DNA of 53,222 nucleotides from CAZCDS01 sp964497585 (GTDB lineage Bacteria > Desulfobacterota > Desulfomonilia > Desulfomonilales > Desulfomonilaceae): contig CAZCDS010000044.1 of assembly GCA_964497585.1 (NCBI GenBank), positions 1 to 53,222 of the forward strand, in the 5' to 3' direction. This document shows, piece by piece, positions 18,198 to 27,074 of the stretch (positions within the stretch are counted from its first letter, which is position 1; every line of letters begins with the position of its first letter). The notes below the pieces were generated by a model that was not told the origin of the DNA, searched no databases, and saw only the letters and a list, made by a program, of their open reading frames with translations. A program made the translations under genes and the position numbers.

Positions 18198-18302
18198 CCT
18201 CAGCAGGCGAGCGGCACGACGGTCTAACTCGGCGTGCTTTTGAGTGAATGGGCGAAGTGTGGAGCGCGCCCCTTAACCCAAGACCCGGAAAGGAGGTAGC
18301 AG

Positions 18303-19613
18303 GTGAAAAACAGAGCATTTCTCAAACCGATTATCTTTCTGATGGTGATCGGGCTGCTGGGAGCAGGCGTGGGTTTGATCTGGCTTGCGCCGACGGTCAA
18401 CGCCGAGGACTTCGCTGGCACGATTGTCATTGGGGATGATGATGAGTTTACGGGCGCCTACGCTGCGACCACGTTCGTAATGACACAGGCGGCCCAGGAT
18501 TATTGGAAACAGCACAAGCATCAGATTGAGGTCGATGGCAAGAAGTACAAAATCAAACACAATATTGTGGACAACAAGAGTGACGTGTCACTGAGTGTTT
18601 CCAACTTTCACCGGTTCGTCTCGCAGGGAGCCGTAGTGATTCGCTGCAACTGGACCCCGGGAATGGTTGCAACGCTGCCGTTGGCGGAAAAGGCCAAAGT
18701 CCCGGTTTTCGGCGGCGGTGGTTCCAAGAAGGTTTTTGATCCGCCGAGCAACTACATGTATGGCGCCCAGCCGAGCTATCCCGGACTGCTCTGCGCGGCG
18801 GTGAAGTGGTACAAAGAGAATGTATGGAAAGGCTCCGGCAAGATGAAGGTAGGACTCCTACTATGGGACACGGGATTCGGCAGGGCATCGCATATTGCCC
18901 CGGTCTACACATACCTCAAGGACATCCTGAAAGTTGAAGTACTGCCCACAATCTTTTTCCCGGTCAAGATTAAGGATTTCACCCCACAGCTTATGAAATT
19001 CAGAAGCCAGGGAGCCGATTTGATCTATATGCAGGCTCTTGCAGGACAGTACGCGATGCTTGCCAAGGATGCCAAAAGGCTGAAAGTGACTCCCAAGACA
19101 GGGCTCATGAGCACTCTGTGGTGCATGAGCGACAAGTTCGTCCAGTTGGCAGGGAACGCTGCCGAAGGAACCTACGGTGCCTGGCACTGGTACGTTGCCA
19201 AATCTGATGACAGCCCCTCCCATCCGGTGATCCAAAAGGTTCATGACTGCATGGAGAAGTATCGCGGGAAACGATACTACGATGTGAACTATATACAGGG
19301 CTGGATGCACCAGTATCTGATGTCTCACGTGCTCAAGCGAGCGATCCACAAGTACGGATTCCCCATCACGGGCGAGCAGGTGGCCAAAGTGGCCGCCAGT
19401 CTTCCTGCGTGGAACTGGGGACTGAGCAGATCATTCTCCGGTTATGCGGGCGGGGACCGCCACGGCTGGCACGAGGTGCGCATTTACACCGTCAAGAATG
19501 GAGAGATAGTGCCTGCAAGCGATTGGATACCCGAACCGCCCGCGTTTCTCAAGCTGGCCCCCTGGATTGTGGGAAAAGCTTCAAAATCCGAGCAGCGCTC
19601 CGGTACCAAGTAG
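18303..19613 (+). CDS. ABC transporter periplasmic substrate-binding protein (LivK/amide-type)
   Basis: A 436-residue type I periplasmic binding protein starting at GTG 18303 with a perfect Shine-Dalgarno (AAAGGAGG) upstream. The first ~35 residues form a signal peptide: KNR, a hydrophobic core (FLMVIGLLGAGVGLIWLAPT) and a cleavage site near VNAED. The mature part starts GTIVIGDDDEFTGAYA, the ligand-binding start of the Peripla_BP_6 family. The segment RCNWTPGMVATLPLAEKAKVP matches the same fold. The substrate is unknown; the operon suggests a carboxylate handled by the ligase. The strong binding site is consistent with the high copy number binding proteins usually need. Confidence 0.88.
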   Translation: MKNRAFLKPIIFLMVIGLLGAGVGLIWLAPTVNAEDFAGTIVIGDDDEFTGAYAATTFVMTQAAQDYWKQHKHQIEVDGKKYKIKHNIVDNKSDVSLSVSNFHRFVSQGAVVIRCNWTPGMVATLPLAEKAKVPVFGGGGSKKVFDPPSNYMYGAQPSYPGLLCAAVKWYKENVWKGSGKMKVGLLLWDTGFGRASHIAPVYTYLKDILKVEVLPTIFFPVKIKDFTPQLMKFRSQGADLIYMQALAGQYAMLAKDAKRLKVTPKTGLMSTLWCMSDKFVQLAGNAAEGTYGAWHWYVAKSDDSPSHPVIQKVHDCMEKYRGKRYYDVNYIQGWMHQYLMSHVLKRAIHKYGFPITGEQVAKVAASLPAWNWGLSRSFSGYAGGDRHGWHEVRIYTVKNGEIVPASDWIPEPPAFLKLAPWIVGKASKSEQRSGTK

Positions 19614-19687
19614 TATTGGCTCTTGGATCCACAATTGCCGGAGACGAGGCCGCTCGGCCTACTCTCCGGCACACAGGAGGCCGTGAA

Positions 19688-20482
19688 TTGCTGGTCATCA
19701 ACAACATTGAAGTGATTTACAGCGACGTGATTCAAGTACTGAAAGGAGTATCGCTGGAGGTACCGGACGGTACTATTGTCGCCCTTCTGGGAGGGAACGG
19801 CGCTGGCAAATCAACGACCCTCAAGGCAGTTTCCGGCCTCCTGGAAACAGAATTAGGGAAGGTCACCAGCGGAAGCATCGAATGGAACGGAGTGCGGATA
19901 GAGAACCGGAATCCGGAAAAGACTGCGCGATCGGGCATAATCCAGGTCAAGGAAGGAAGGGCCATTTTCGAACACCTCACGGTCGAAGAGAACTTGATTG
20001 TGGGCGCAAACATGCGTTCAGACAAAGCGGGTATTCAGCGCGATATAGAAATGGTCTATAGTTATTTCCCTAGGCTCATAGCACTGAGGAAGCGCGTCAG
20101 CGGATACCTCTCCGGCGGCGAACAACAGATGATGGTTGTGGGAAGGGCTATGATGGCTCGGCCGGGTCTTATGTTACTTGACGAAGCCTCTTTGGGACTC
20201 TCCCCAATACTCGTAGAAGAGATCTTCGACATCATGAGAAGATTCAACGAGGAATCGAGAACTTCCATTCTGGTTGTGGAACAGAACGTTCGGGTGGCTC
20301 TCACCATAGCTCGGTACGGATACGTGATGGAGAACGGCCGCGTGGTGCTCGACGGCACAGCCCGGCAGCTCATGGAAAATGAGGACGTCAAGGAGTTTTA
20401 CATGGGTCTCGGCGAACTAGGACAGAGAAAGAGCTATAGAGAAGTGAAGCACTACAAGAGACGCAAGAGATGGCTCGGGTAG
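19688..20482 (+). CDS. livF: branched-chain amino acid-type ABC transporter ATP-binding protein (LivF-like)
   Basis: A 264-residue ATPase. I place the start at TTG 19688 because GGAGG ends 7 bases upstream and the protein then begins LVINNIEVIYSDVIQVLKGV, as LivF proteins do; the frame is open much further upstream into the binding-protein gene. Walker A is GGNGAGKST, the signature is LSGGEQQMMVVGRAMM, Walker B is LMLLDEASLGLSP and the switch His position is occupied by Gln (VVEQNV), which is normal in LivF. The C-terminus is unusually basic (HYKRRKRW). It completes the importer with LivG, LivH, LivM and the binding protein. Confidence 0.9.
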   Translation: MLVINNIEVIYSDVIQVLKGVSLEVPDGTIVALLGGNGAGKSTTLKAVSGLLETELGKVTSGSIEWNGVRIENRNPEKTARSGIIQVKEGRAIFEHLTVEENLIVGANMRSDKAGIQRDIEMVYSYFPRLIALRKRVSGYLSGGEQQMMVVGRAMMARPGLMLLDEASLGLSPILVEEIFDIMRRFNEESRTSILVVEQNVRVALTIARYGYVMENGRVVLDGTARQLMENEDVKEFYMGLGELGQRKSYREVKHYKRRKRWLG

Positions 20483-20524
20483 AGTCCGTACGATGCTCGC
20501 AGAGATGGAGTCGCGGAGGAACTG

Positions 20525-21685
20525 ATGGATTTTGGGATGAACGAAGAGCGCCGTATGTTAGTGGATACTCTGAGAAAATTTGTCGCGAAAGAGTGTTCGA
20601 CTGACTTTGCCCGCGAGATCGATGAGACTGAAACGTTTCCGCATGAGCTGTACCGCAAAATGGCTGATCTGGGCCTCATGGGGCTACCCTTTCCCTCGAA
20701 ATACGGCGGACTGGGCGGGAACACGATCGATGAAGTGATTATCATCGAGGAGTTGAGCAAGGCTTCGGCTGCTATCGGCTTGACATACTTTCTTTCAACC
20801 TGTTTTGGCGGGAAGTCCCTGGAGTATTTCGGGACGGAGCAGCAGAAGCAGACAATGCTCCCAAAACTCATTTCCGGGGATCTTATGTTTTCACTGGCCC
20901 TCACCGAGCCGGGCGGAGGGACGGATATACTTGCTAACCTCCGCACGGTTGCCCTCCGGAAAGACGGACGGTACATCGTGAACGGGCAGAAGACATTTAT
21001 TACTGGTGCTCATGTGGCCGACTATCTCATTACCGCTGTCAGGACAAAAAAAAACCCCGCCAAGAAGTCGGATGGAGTTTCAGTTCTCATTATCGACGCA
21101 AAGAGCCCCGGCATCGACATACGTCCCCTGAAGAAGCTCGGGATTCGAGCCACCGGCAGCAACGAAATCTTCTTCAACGACGTGGAAGTACCGGAAGAGA
21201 ATCTCATGGGAGAAGAACATCGGTGCTGGCGTCCGCTCACCAATACCCTGAACAATGAGCGAGTTGCACTTGCTGCTGTCTCACTCGGCATCGGCCAGGC
21301 GGCCTTCGACTACGCGTACAAATATGCGCAGGAACGAGAGGCCTTTTCACGACCCATCAGCAGCTTTCAAGCGATTCAGAACTATCTTGTCGAGTCAGCT
21401 ACTGAATTGGAGATGGCTCGACTGATCACCTACAAGGCCGCGTGGATGCAGTCACACAGCGAAAAATGCGCCAAAGAGACTGCAATGGCAAAGCTGGCCG
21501 CATCGGAGGCAGGATTCAAGGCCGCCCTAGCCGGGATGCGTATTCTTGGAGGCTACGGGTACATGATGGAATACGATATGCAACGCTTTTTCCGGGATGC
21601 CGAGCTGTTTCTGGTAGCTCCTATAACCAACGAAATGATCAAGAACTTCGTTGCAATGGAAATGGGATTGCCAAGATCCTATTAA
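20525..21685 (+). CDS. acyl-CoA dehydrogenase
   Basis: A 386-residue FAD flavoprotein of the acyl-CoA dehydrogenase family, forming the alpha-beta double bond of an acyl-CoA. The N-terminal helical domain starts MDFGMNEERRMLVDTLRKF. The beta-domain flavin/substrate motif is SLALTEPGGGTDI (~residues 118-130), followed by INGQKTFITGA-like VNGQKTFITGAH. The C-terminal domain has QEREAFSRPISSFQAIQ and RILGGYGYMMEYDMQRFFRD. The usual catalytic-loop Glu motif (YEGTSEIQR) is replaced by LVAPITNEMIKN, so the catalytic base may be the Glu in that loop or elsewhere, as in isovaleryl-CoA dehydrogenases. Electrons would go to ETF. Confidence 0.9.
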   Translation: MDFGMNEERRMLVDTLRKFVAKECSTDFAREIDETETFPHELYRKMADLGLMGLPFPSKYGGLGGNTIDEVIIIEELSKASAAIGLTYFLSTCFGGKSLEYFGTEQQKQTMLPKLISGDLMFSLALTEPGGGTDILANLRTVALRKDGRYIVNGQKTFITGAHVADYLITAVRTKKNPAKKSDGVSVLIIDAKSPGIDIRPLKKLGIRATGSNEIFFNDVEVPEENLMGEEHRCWRPLTNTLNNERVALAAVSLGIGQAAFDYAYKYAQEREAFSRPISSFQAIQNYLVESATELEMARLITYKAAWMQSHSEKCAKETAMAKLAASEAGFKAALAGMRILGGYGYMMEYDMQRFFRDAELFLVAPITNEMIKNFVAMEMGLPRSY

Positions 21686-21701
21686 GGGAATCAAATATAC
21701 G

Positions 21702-22604
21702 ATGATCGACGCTCACATACATATTTTTCCTCAATATCGCAGCGTGAAGGCCGTTCGGTGGCTCAAGAGATACATTCCCTGGCTCACAGTGGGGGAGACT
21801 GTTAGTGAATCCCAGATTGTGACCAGGCTGCGGGAATGTGGAATCTCTTACTTCTTCAACTACGTCTACCCTCTTGATCCTGAGGAATCGGAGCCATTGA
21901 ACCGGTTCAATCACCAACTTTCTCAACGAATCAAGAACGCCGTCTGCTTCGGTTCGGTTCACCCGGCAAACACCCACAAAGAAGAGATCGTACGGAGAGC
22001 GATCCTGGATCTGGACCTCATCGGTCTCAAGTTCCATCCGTTCGTACAAAAATTTCATATTCTCGAAAAGCGAATGAACGAAGTATACCGCACCATGGAA
22101 CTGCTCAACCGGCCCATTGCCTTCCACACGGGGTTCGACCGCTTCTACGGCGACCAAATGACGCCTGAAGAAATGCAGGAACTCTTACGAAGGTACCCGG
22201 GGTTGACGGTGGTGTTGTGCCATATGTTCTATCCCCGATTCGATGAGGCTTTCAAACTCCTGGAGACGAACGAAAACGTTTATCTTGACCTGACGAACGT
22301 CTTTTCGGACTATCGAGAACCCGTGGGCACGGGAAACAGGTTCGAGGGCTTTCTCGTAGAAAAAGAGGCTGAACGAACCTATGAGGTCTTTTTCAACTAT
22401 CCCCTTGAACGATTGGAAGCGCGGAGCGACCGAGTCATGATGGGCTCGGACTACCCCGTGGCTATGAACAGTCTGGAAAAGATCTACGCGTGTATCCCGA
22501 ACACGGACCTGTCCGAGACGGCGAAGCACAACATATCGGAAGGTACTGCCAGGGCTCTTGTGGAAAAGTTCAAACCAGGTTTCTTTGATCAGCGGTTGGA
22601 CTAG
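21702..22604 (+). CDS. amidohydrolase family (ACMSD-type, TIM-barrel) metal-dependent hydrolase
   Basis: A 300-residue protein from ATG 21702, where the family's opening motif MIDAHIHIFP begins; in-frame codons upstream overlap the preceding gene and are ignored. The metal ligands appear as HxH (DAHIH), a conserved Lys/His in LKFHPF, a His in FHTGFDRF, another in LCHMFYP and the Asp in MMGSDYPVAM. This is the pattern of Amidohydrolase_2 enzymes, which perform decarboxylations or hydrolyses on CoA-pathway side products. Within the operon it lies between acyl-CoA dehydrogenase and the AtuA-like gene, suggesting a specific step or repair of a ring or dead-end intermediate; the reaction is unknown. 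Confidence 0.82.
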   Translation: MIDAHIHIFPQYRSVKAVRWLKRYIPWLTVGETVSESQIVTRLRECGISYFFNYVYPLDPEESEPLNRFNHQLSQRIKNAVCFGSVHPANTHKEEIVRRAILDLDLIGLKFHPFVQKFHILEKRMNEVYRTMELLNRPIAFHTGFDRFYGDQMTPEEMQELLRRYPGLTVVLCHMFYPRFDEAFKLLETNENVYLDLTNVFSDYREPVGTGNRFEGFLVEKEAERTYEVFFNYPLERLEARSDRVMMGSDYPVAMNSLEKIYACIPNTDLSETAKHNISEGTARALVEKFKPGFFDQRLD

Positions 22605-22740
22605 CAAGATACGGAGAGATGTTTTGTTCGCGGTAATCACGATGACCATTAAATAATGGAATGCAGGCTTTGAAAAGGATGATTTTGACCGGCCCGGTGA
22701 ACCGCAACTTATCTCCGAACGCAAAGGAGGCGGAAACAGG

Positions 22741-24108
22741 ATGAAAAGAGTCAACATCGGATCAGGCTCGGCTTATTGGGGCGACATGCTGGAGCCCGCC
22801 GTAGAATTGGCGGAACGTAGTGACGTCCACTACATCGGCTTTGACCACCTTGCAGAATTGACCATGGCGTTGTTGAACCGGATGAGGGCAAAGAATCCTC
22901 AACAGGGGTTCATTCCCGACATCATCCCCTGGATGAAAAGAATGCTGCCGGTCACGGTGCCCAAAGGCATCAAGATAGTGACCAACGCGGGGGGAGCAAA
23001 CCCGCTCCAGGCTGCTTTGGCAGTGGAAAAAGTCATCGAGGATCTAAAATTGGGTCCCCTCAAGATAGGAGTAGTTTATGGAGACGACATCCTGCCCTAT
23101 CTGGATGAGGTCAGGGCTCAAGGTTGGAAGTTCCGGAATCTGGATACGGGGGAGGAGGATATCGACCGAATACGCGATCGGATCGTTGCAGCGAACGCCT
23201 ACATCGGAGCCGATCTTATTATCAAGGAACTGCAAAATGGAGCGGACATGATCATAGCCGGCCGTGTGTCGGACAACGCCCTGTACGTTGGACCGCTCAT
23301 GCACGAATTCGGATGGAGCTTTGCTCCCGAGTACGTCGAACGCATTGCGGCCGCGGTCACTATCGGGCATATCATTGAATGCTCCGCATGTGTGACGGGC
23401 GGCATGTCAAACATGTGGCGGGTTTCGGAGAGGCCGTGGGAGATAGGGTACCCCATAGCGGAGGTTGATGAGAACGGCGACGCGTTCATAACGAAAACGA
23501 GGGGCAGCGGAGGCATTGTAAACTCTTGGACCGTCAAAGAGCATCTCCTGTACGAAGTCCACGATCCCACAAACTACGTGATGCCAGACGGCATAGCTGA
23601 TTTCACAGCGCTCCAGCTCGAGGAACAGGGGAGAAACCGTGTCAAGGTGACGAACATGACCGGTAGAGCCCGACCCGACACTCTCAAGGTCTGCATAGGT
23701 TTCAGGGACGGGTACATCGGAGAAGGTCTGGCTTTCTTTCCCTGGCCTAACGCTCTCGAAAAAGCCCAGTGGGCTGAGAAATGGGTGAGGGAGCGATTCA
23801 GGGTGCTCGGTGTTCGGTTCGATGACTTTCGCATCGACCTGGTGGGAGTGAACATGTTGCACGGAGAAGCCGCGCCCGTGAAGGACATGGATTACAATGA
23901 GGTGGGGCTGAGGATTGCAGGAAAGACCAAGACACGGGAGGAAGCCGAGGTCGTTCGACGTGAAGCGACGCACCTTTGGACCATGGGACCGATAGGCGCC
24001 AGCTTCGGAGTTCCTCTGAACGTCCGCGGAGTGGTCGCGCTCTGGCCGTCGCTGGTTCCGAGAGACGCAGTCAGGGCGGAGAGCCGATTGATGGAGGTAA
24101 AAGGCTAA
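22741..24108 (+). CDS. acyclic terpene utilisation AtuA-like protein (DUF1446)
   Basis: A 455-residue protein of the AtuA/DUF1446 family. The N-terminus RVNIGSGSAYWGDMLEPAVE and the motifs IVTNAGGANPLQAA, IAGRVSDNALYVGPL, CVTGGMSN and GSGGIVNSWTVKEHLLYEVH are characteristic. A strong Shine-Dalgarno (AAGGAGG) precedes the ATG. In Pseudomonas, AtuA is encoded with geranyl-CoA carboxylase and is required for growth on citronellol/geraniol, but its exact chemistry is not established. Here it likewise sits next to a biotin-dependent carboxylase. The C-terminal domain, often fused in AtuA, is encoded separately by the next gene (TAATG overlap). Confidence 0.85.
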   Translation: MKRVNIGSGSAYWGDMLEPAVELAERSDVHYIGFDHLAELTMALLNRMRAKNPQQGFIPDIIPWMKRMLPVTVPKGIKIVTNAGGANPLQAALAVEKVIEDLKLGPLKIGVVYGDDILPYLDEVRAQGWKFRNLDTGEEDIDRIRDRIVAANAYIGADLIIKELQNGADMIIAGRVSDNALYVGPLMHEFGWSFAPEYVERIAAAVTIGHIIECSACVTGGMSNMWRVSERPWEIGYPIAEVDENGDAFITKTRGSGGIVNSWTVKEHLLYEVHDPTNYVMPDGIADFTALQLEEQGRNRVKVTNMTGRARPDTLKVCIGFRDGYIGEGLAFFPWPNALEKAQWAEKWVRERFRVLGVRFDDFRIDLVGVNMLHGEAAPVKDMDYNEVGLRIAGKTKTREEAEVVRREATHLWTMGPIGASFGVPLNVRGVVALWPSLVPRDAVRAESRLMEVKG

Positions 24109-24485
24109 TGAAACAGGTGCTGCTCAATGACCTGGCTTTCGCCAGATCAGGAGACAAAGGCGACGTCTGCAACATCGGCGTCATGGCCAAGAGCAGGAAC
24201 ATATACGAGTTTCTCGCCCGGGAATTGACGCCAGAGAGAATCAAGAATCATTTCAAGGGAATGGTGAAGGGAGACGCGGAAATCTATCTGATGCCAAACC
24301 TCAACAGTGTTCAGGTCGTGGTCAGACGGTCACTGGGAGGTGGAGCCACCTGCACCCTCAGATTCGACCAGACCGGCAAGTCAATGTGTACCGCTCTGCT
24401 CAGATTGCCTCTGCGTGTGGATGAAGCCTTGATCCGAGAGGCCCAGGAAGTCTCGGAAGATATTCTGAGAAAGTACGGGTGTTAG
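24108..24485 (+). CDS. AtuA-like C-terminal domain protein (stand-alone)
   Basis: A 125-residue protein starting at ATG 24108, which shares one base with the stop of the AtuA-like gene (TAATG). It begins VLLNDLAFARSGDKGDVCNI, the typical start of the ~100-residue domain found at the C-terminus of longer AtuA proteins, and includes SLGGGATCTLRFDQTGKSM. It should pair with the upstream AtuA core to give a complete, split AtuA. The GDKGD and LGGG motifs are likely functional, but no reaction can be stated. Confidence 0.82.
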   Translation: MKQVLLNDLAFARSGDKGDVCNIGVMAKSRNIYEFLARELTPERIKNHFKGMVKGDAEIYLMPNLNSVQVVVRRSLGGGATCTLRFDQTGKSMCTALLRLPLRVDEALIREAQEVSEDILRKYGC

Positions 24486-24486
24486 G

Positions 24487-25272
24487 ATGCAAGCCCCAAT
24501 CCTTTACCACATCGAAGACGGGATTGCCTGGCTCACGCTCAACGAGCCGGAAAAGTCGAACAGACTCAGCTACCGGACCATGGTTCGGCTCGCACAGTGC
24601 GTTGAGGAGGCTGGCGAAGACGACCAGGTAAATGTCATCGTCGTGACCGGCTCAGGGGACAAGGCCTTCTGCGCGGGCGCTAGTTTGGATGAGTTTGAAC
24701 AGCCATCGATTCTGGCCGGTAAGAGACACCTGGACGCGTATGCCAGGATCTGTAGAGTCTTTCAGCAGGTCACGAAGCCATCCATCGCAATGATAAACGG
24801 GTACGCTATGGGAGGCGGATGTGGGCTCGCCATGCTTCCCACGTTCAGCGTGGCAGCGGACGATGCTCTTCTCGCGTGCCCGGAGATCAATGTGGGGGTC
24901 TGGCCTATGATGGTCATGGCCATACTGTTCCGGACTGTTGGGAGGAAGAGGGCGCTGGAGTTTATTTGCCTTGGCCAAGCGATTGACGGTAAGGAGGCTG
25001 AAAGAATAGGAATGGTCACCAGAGCGGTTCCCCGTAACGAACTCCGAGGATATGTCTTGGAGTTGTGCGAAAAACTCAAGTCCAAAAGCCCGAGCATTCT
25101 GAGAATCGGCTTAGAGGCTTTTCACAATTCGGTGGACATGGAATACCACAAGGCCGTGAGTTACCTGCGGGACATGGCCGTATTGGTTAGCAACACGCCC
25201 GATTCCAAAGAGGGTATTAGGGCGTTCATGGAAAAGCGCAAACCATTATGGACCGATGCGGCAGAGGAATAG
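24487..25272 (+). CDS. enoyl-CoA hydratase/isomerase family protein
   Basis: A 261-residue crotonase-fold protein starting one base after the preceding stop. Oxyanion-hole motifs are DKAFCAGASLDEF (~residues 58-70) and NGYAMGGGCGLAML (~102-115). The catalytic-glutamate region reads CPEINVGVWPMMVMAIL, with one conserved Glu (PE) but no second Glu/GGTQR motif. It may therefore be specialised, for example for a glutaconyl-type CoA made by the carboxylase downstream, comparable in role to AtuE/LiuC. That assignment rests on neighbourhood. Confidence 0.88.
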   Translation: MQAPILYHIEDGIAWLTLNEPEKSNRLSYRTMVRLAQCVEEAGEDDQVNVIVVTGSGDKAFCAGASLDEFEQPSILAGKRHLDAYARICRVFQQVTKPSIAMINGYAMGGGCGLAMLPTFSVAADDALLACPEINVGVWPMMVMAILFRTVGRKRALEFICLGQAIDGKEAERIGMVTRAVPRNELRGYVLELCEKLKSKSPSILRIGLEAFHNSVDMEYHKAVSYLRDMAVLVSNTPDSKEGIRAFMEKRKPLWTDAAEE

Positions 25273-25276
25273 TCGA

Positions 25277-25528
25277 ATGAGCGGCAAACGGATTATGATC
25301 GTAGCGCCTTTGAGTGGGACATTTTATGCAGCTCCGTCACCTGAGTCTCCCCCTTTTGTGGAAGAGGGTCAAAAGGTGGCAGTGGGAGAAGTCTTGTGCA
25401 TTATCGAATCGATGAAAGTCTTCACCGAACTGCGGAGTGATTACTCCGGCATAGTGACAAAAATACTCCTGGAAGACGAAGATCCCGTCACCAGACACCA
25501 GGATTTGATGGAAGTGGAGATCGAATGA
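25277..25528 (+). CDS. biotin carboxyl carrier protein (biotin attachment domain)
   Basis: An 83-residue stand-alone biotinyl domain starting at ATG 25277. The attachment lysine is in IIESMKVFTEL, matching the conserved biotinylation loop (usual form EAMKM). The flanking sequence APLSGTFYAAPSPESPPFVE and EGQKVAVGEVLC is the same as in AccB C-terminal domains, without the N-terminal Ala/Pro-rich arm. It carries carboxybiotin between the biotin carboxylase and the carboxyltransferase encoded next, so the complex is of three separate subunits rather than a fused alpha chain. Confidence 0.9.
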   Translation: MSGKRIMIVAPLSGTFYAAPSPESPPFVEEGQKVAVGEVLCIIESMKVFTELRSDYSGIVTKILLEDEDPVTRHQDLMEVEIE

Positions 25529-25637
25529 AAGGCGGTTGCCCTTTGCTACTTGAAGTGATTTCAAATTCTTTGGGTGGGATGCATTGGCCTGTTGGAAGAG
25601 GCGTCCTGCGAAAGCGGACCGAGAGGATCAGAATCCG

Positions 25638-26984
25638 ATGTTCGAAAAGCTACTTGTAGCCAACAGGGGTGAAATCAGCCTGAGGATAATTCGCGCGTGT
25701 AAAGAGATGGGAATTCGGGCGGTAGCAGTCTATTCGGACGCAGACAGGGAAAGCCTCCCTGTGAGATATGCTGACGAGGCTGTCAATATAGGAAAACCGC
25801 TCAGCAAGAAGAGCTATCTCAACATAGATAATATACTGGAAGCAGCCAAGAAGACGGGAGCCGAGGCAGTTCATCCAGGGTACGGATTCTTGGCAGAGAA
25901 CGCATCGTTCGCACGCGCGTGCCAGGAAAACGGACTCGTCTTCATAGGTCCCTCCCACGAAACCATTGCCAAGGCAGGCGATAAATCCACCGCCCGCAAG
26001 ACCGTGAGCGATCTCGGTGTCCCAGTGATTCCCGGAAGCGCCGGCGTTGTGGTGTCCGAAGTCCAAGCCTCACATGTTGCGCGAGAAGTAGGCTATCCCG
26101 TCATGATCAAGGCCGCGGGTGGCGGAGGCGGGAGAGGCATCAGGATCGTGAATAACGAGTCCGAGCTTGGGGACGGGCTAAAGATGGCGTCGGGCGAGGC
26201 TCGTGTCGCGTTCGCCAATCCTGACGTATATCTGGAAAAATACCTGGAGAAGCCTAGGCACATCGAAATTCAAATTCTTGGAGACAAATACGGCAATTAC
26301 GTCCATTTGGGAGAAAGGGAGTGTAGCGTTCAGAAGCGTCATCAAAAACTCATAGAAGAGTCCCCTTCGCCATTCGTTGACAACGAATTGCGGCACAGGA
26401 TGGGTGGCGCTGCGATCGAGGTGGCCCGGGCAGCGAAATACGTCAACGCGGGAACCGTAGAGTTTCTCCTAGACAAGCAAAAGAATTTCTACTTCCTGGA
26501 AATCAATTCCCGCATTCAGGTGGAACATCCGGTAACCGAAATGGTCACTGGAGAGGATCTCATTCAGCGGCAAATCCTCATCGCCGCGGGCGAGGAATTG
26601 GACCTTAGACAGGATGATATTAGGTTGAACGGCTGGTCTATGGAGTGCCGTATTAACGCTGAGGACCCGGACGACAACTTCATGCCGTGTCCCGGTACCA
26701 TAAACAAACTCATCCTTCCCAGCGGTCCGGGAGTCCGAGTTGATACCCATTTGTACGACAAGTACGAGGTTCCGCCGTTCTACGATTCATTGATCTGCAA
26801 ATTGGTCGTCTGGGCCGCCAACAGGACTATGGCTATCAAAAGAATGCGGAGGGCGCTTGAAGAATTCCAGATTGATGGAATCAAGGTCACCGTGCCCTTT
26901 CACGAGATGGTGATGGCAAACAAGGACTTTATTTCAGGAGACATAAACACCCGCTTCTTAGATACGTTCGAACGCGGAAGGTAA
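25638..26984 (+). CDS. accC: acyl-CoA carboxylase, biotin carboxylase subunit
   Basis: A 448-residue ATP-grasp enzyme that carboxylates biotin on the carrier protein using ATP and bicarbonate. The start at ATG 25638 gives FEKLLVANRGEISLRIIRAC, the standard N-terminus. Motifs are VHPGYGFLAENA (~residues 75-86), the glycine-rich ATP lid KAAGGGGGRGI (~158-168), ECSVQKRHQKLIEE and the metal/catalytic region FYFLEINSRIQVEHPVTEM (~279-297). Its length equals stand-alone AccC; there is no fused carrier domain. The gene follows the carrier by ~110 bases and precedes the carboxyltransferase by ~90. Confidence 0.93.
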   Translation: MFEKLLVANRGEISLRIIRACKEMGIRAVAVYSDADRESLPVRYADEAVNIGKPLSKKSYLNIDNILEAAKKTGAEAVHPGYGFLAENASFARACQENGLVFIGPSHETIAKAGDKSTARKTVSDLGVPVIPGSAGVVVSEVQASHVAREVGYPVMIKAAGGGGGRGIRIVNNESELGDGLKMASGEARVAFANPDVYLEKYLEKPRHIEIQILGDKYGNYVHLGERECSVQKRHQKLIEESPSPFVDNELRHRMGGAAIEVARAAKYVNAGTVEFLLDKQKNFYFLEINSRIQVEHPVTEMVTGEDLIQRQILIAAGEELDLRQDDIRLNGWSMECRINAEDPDDNFMPCPGTINKLILPSGPGVRVDTHLYDKYEVPPFYDSLICKLVVWAANRTMAIKRMRRALEEFQIDGIKVTVPFHEMVMANKDFISGDINTRFLDTFERGR

Positions 26985-27074
26985 ACGGGGAGACGCTTCG
27001 GATGAGTCCTTAATGGCTTTTGCCGAACTGCGGTCCAACCCGTTTGTCTGCGCTTTCAGAGAAGGAGGAAGAAG

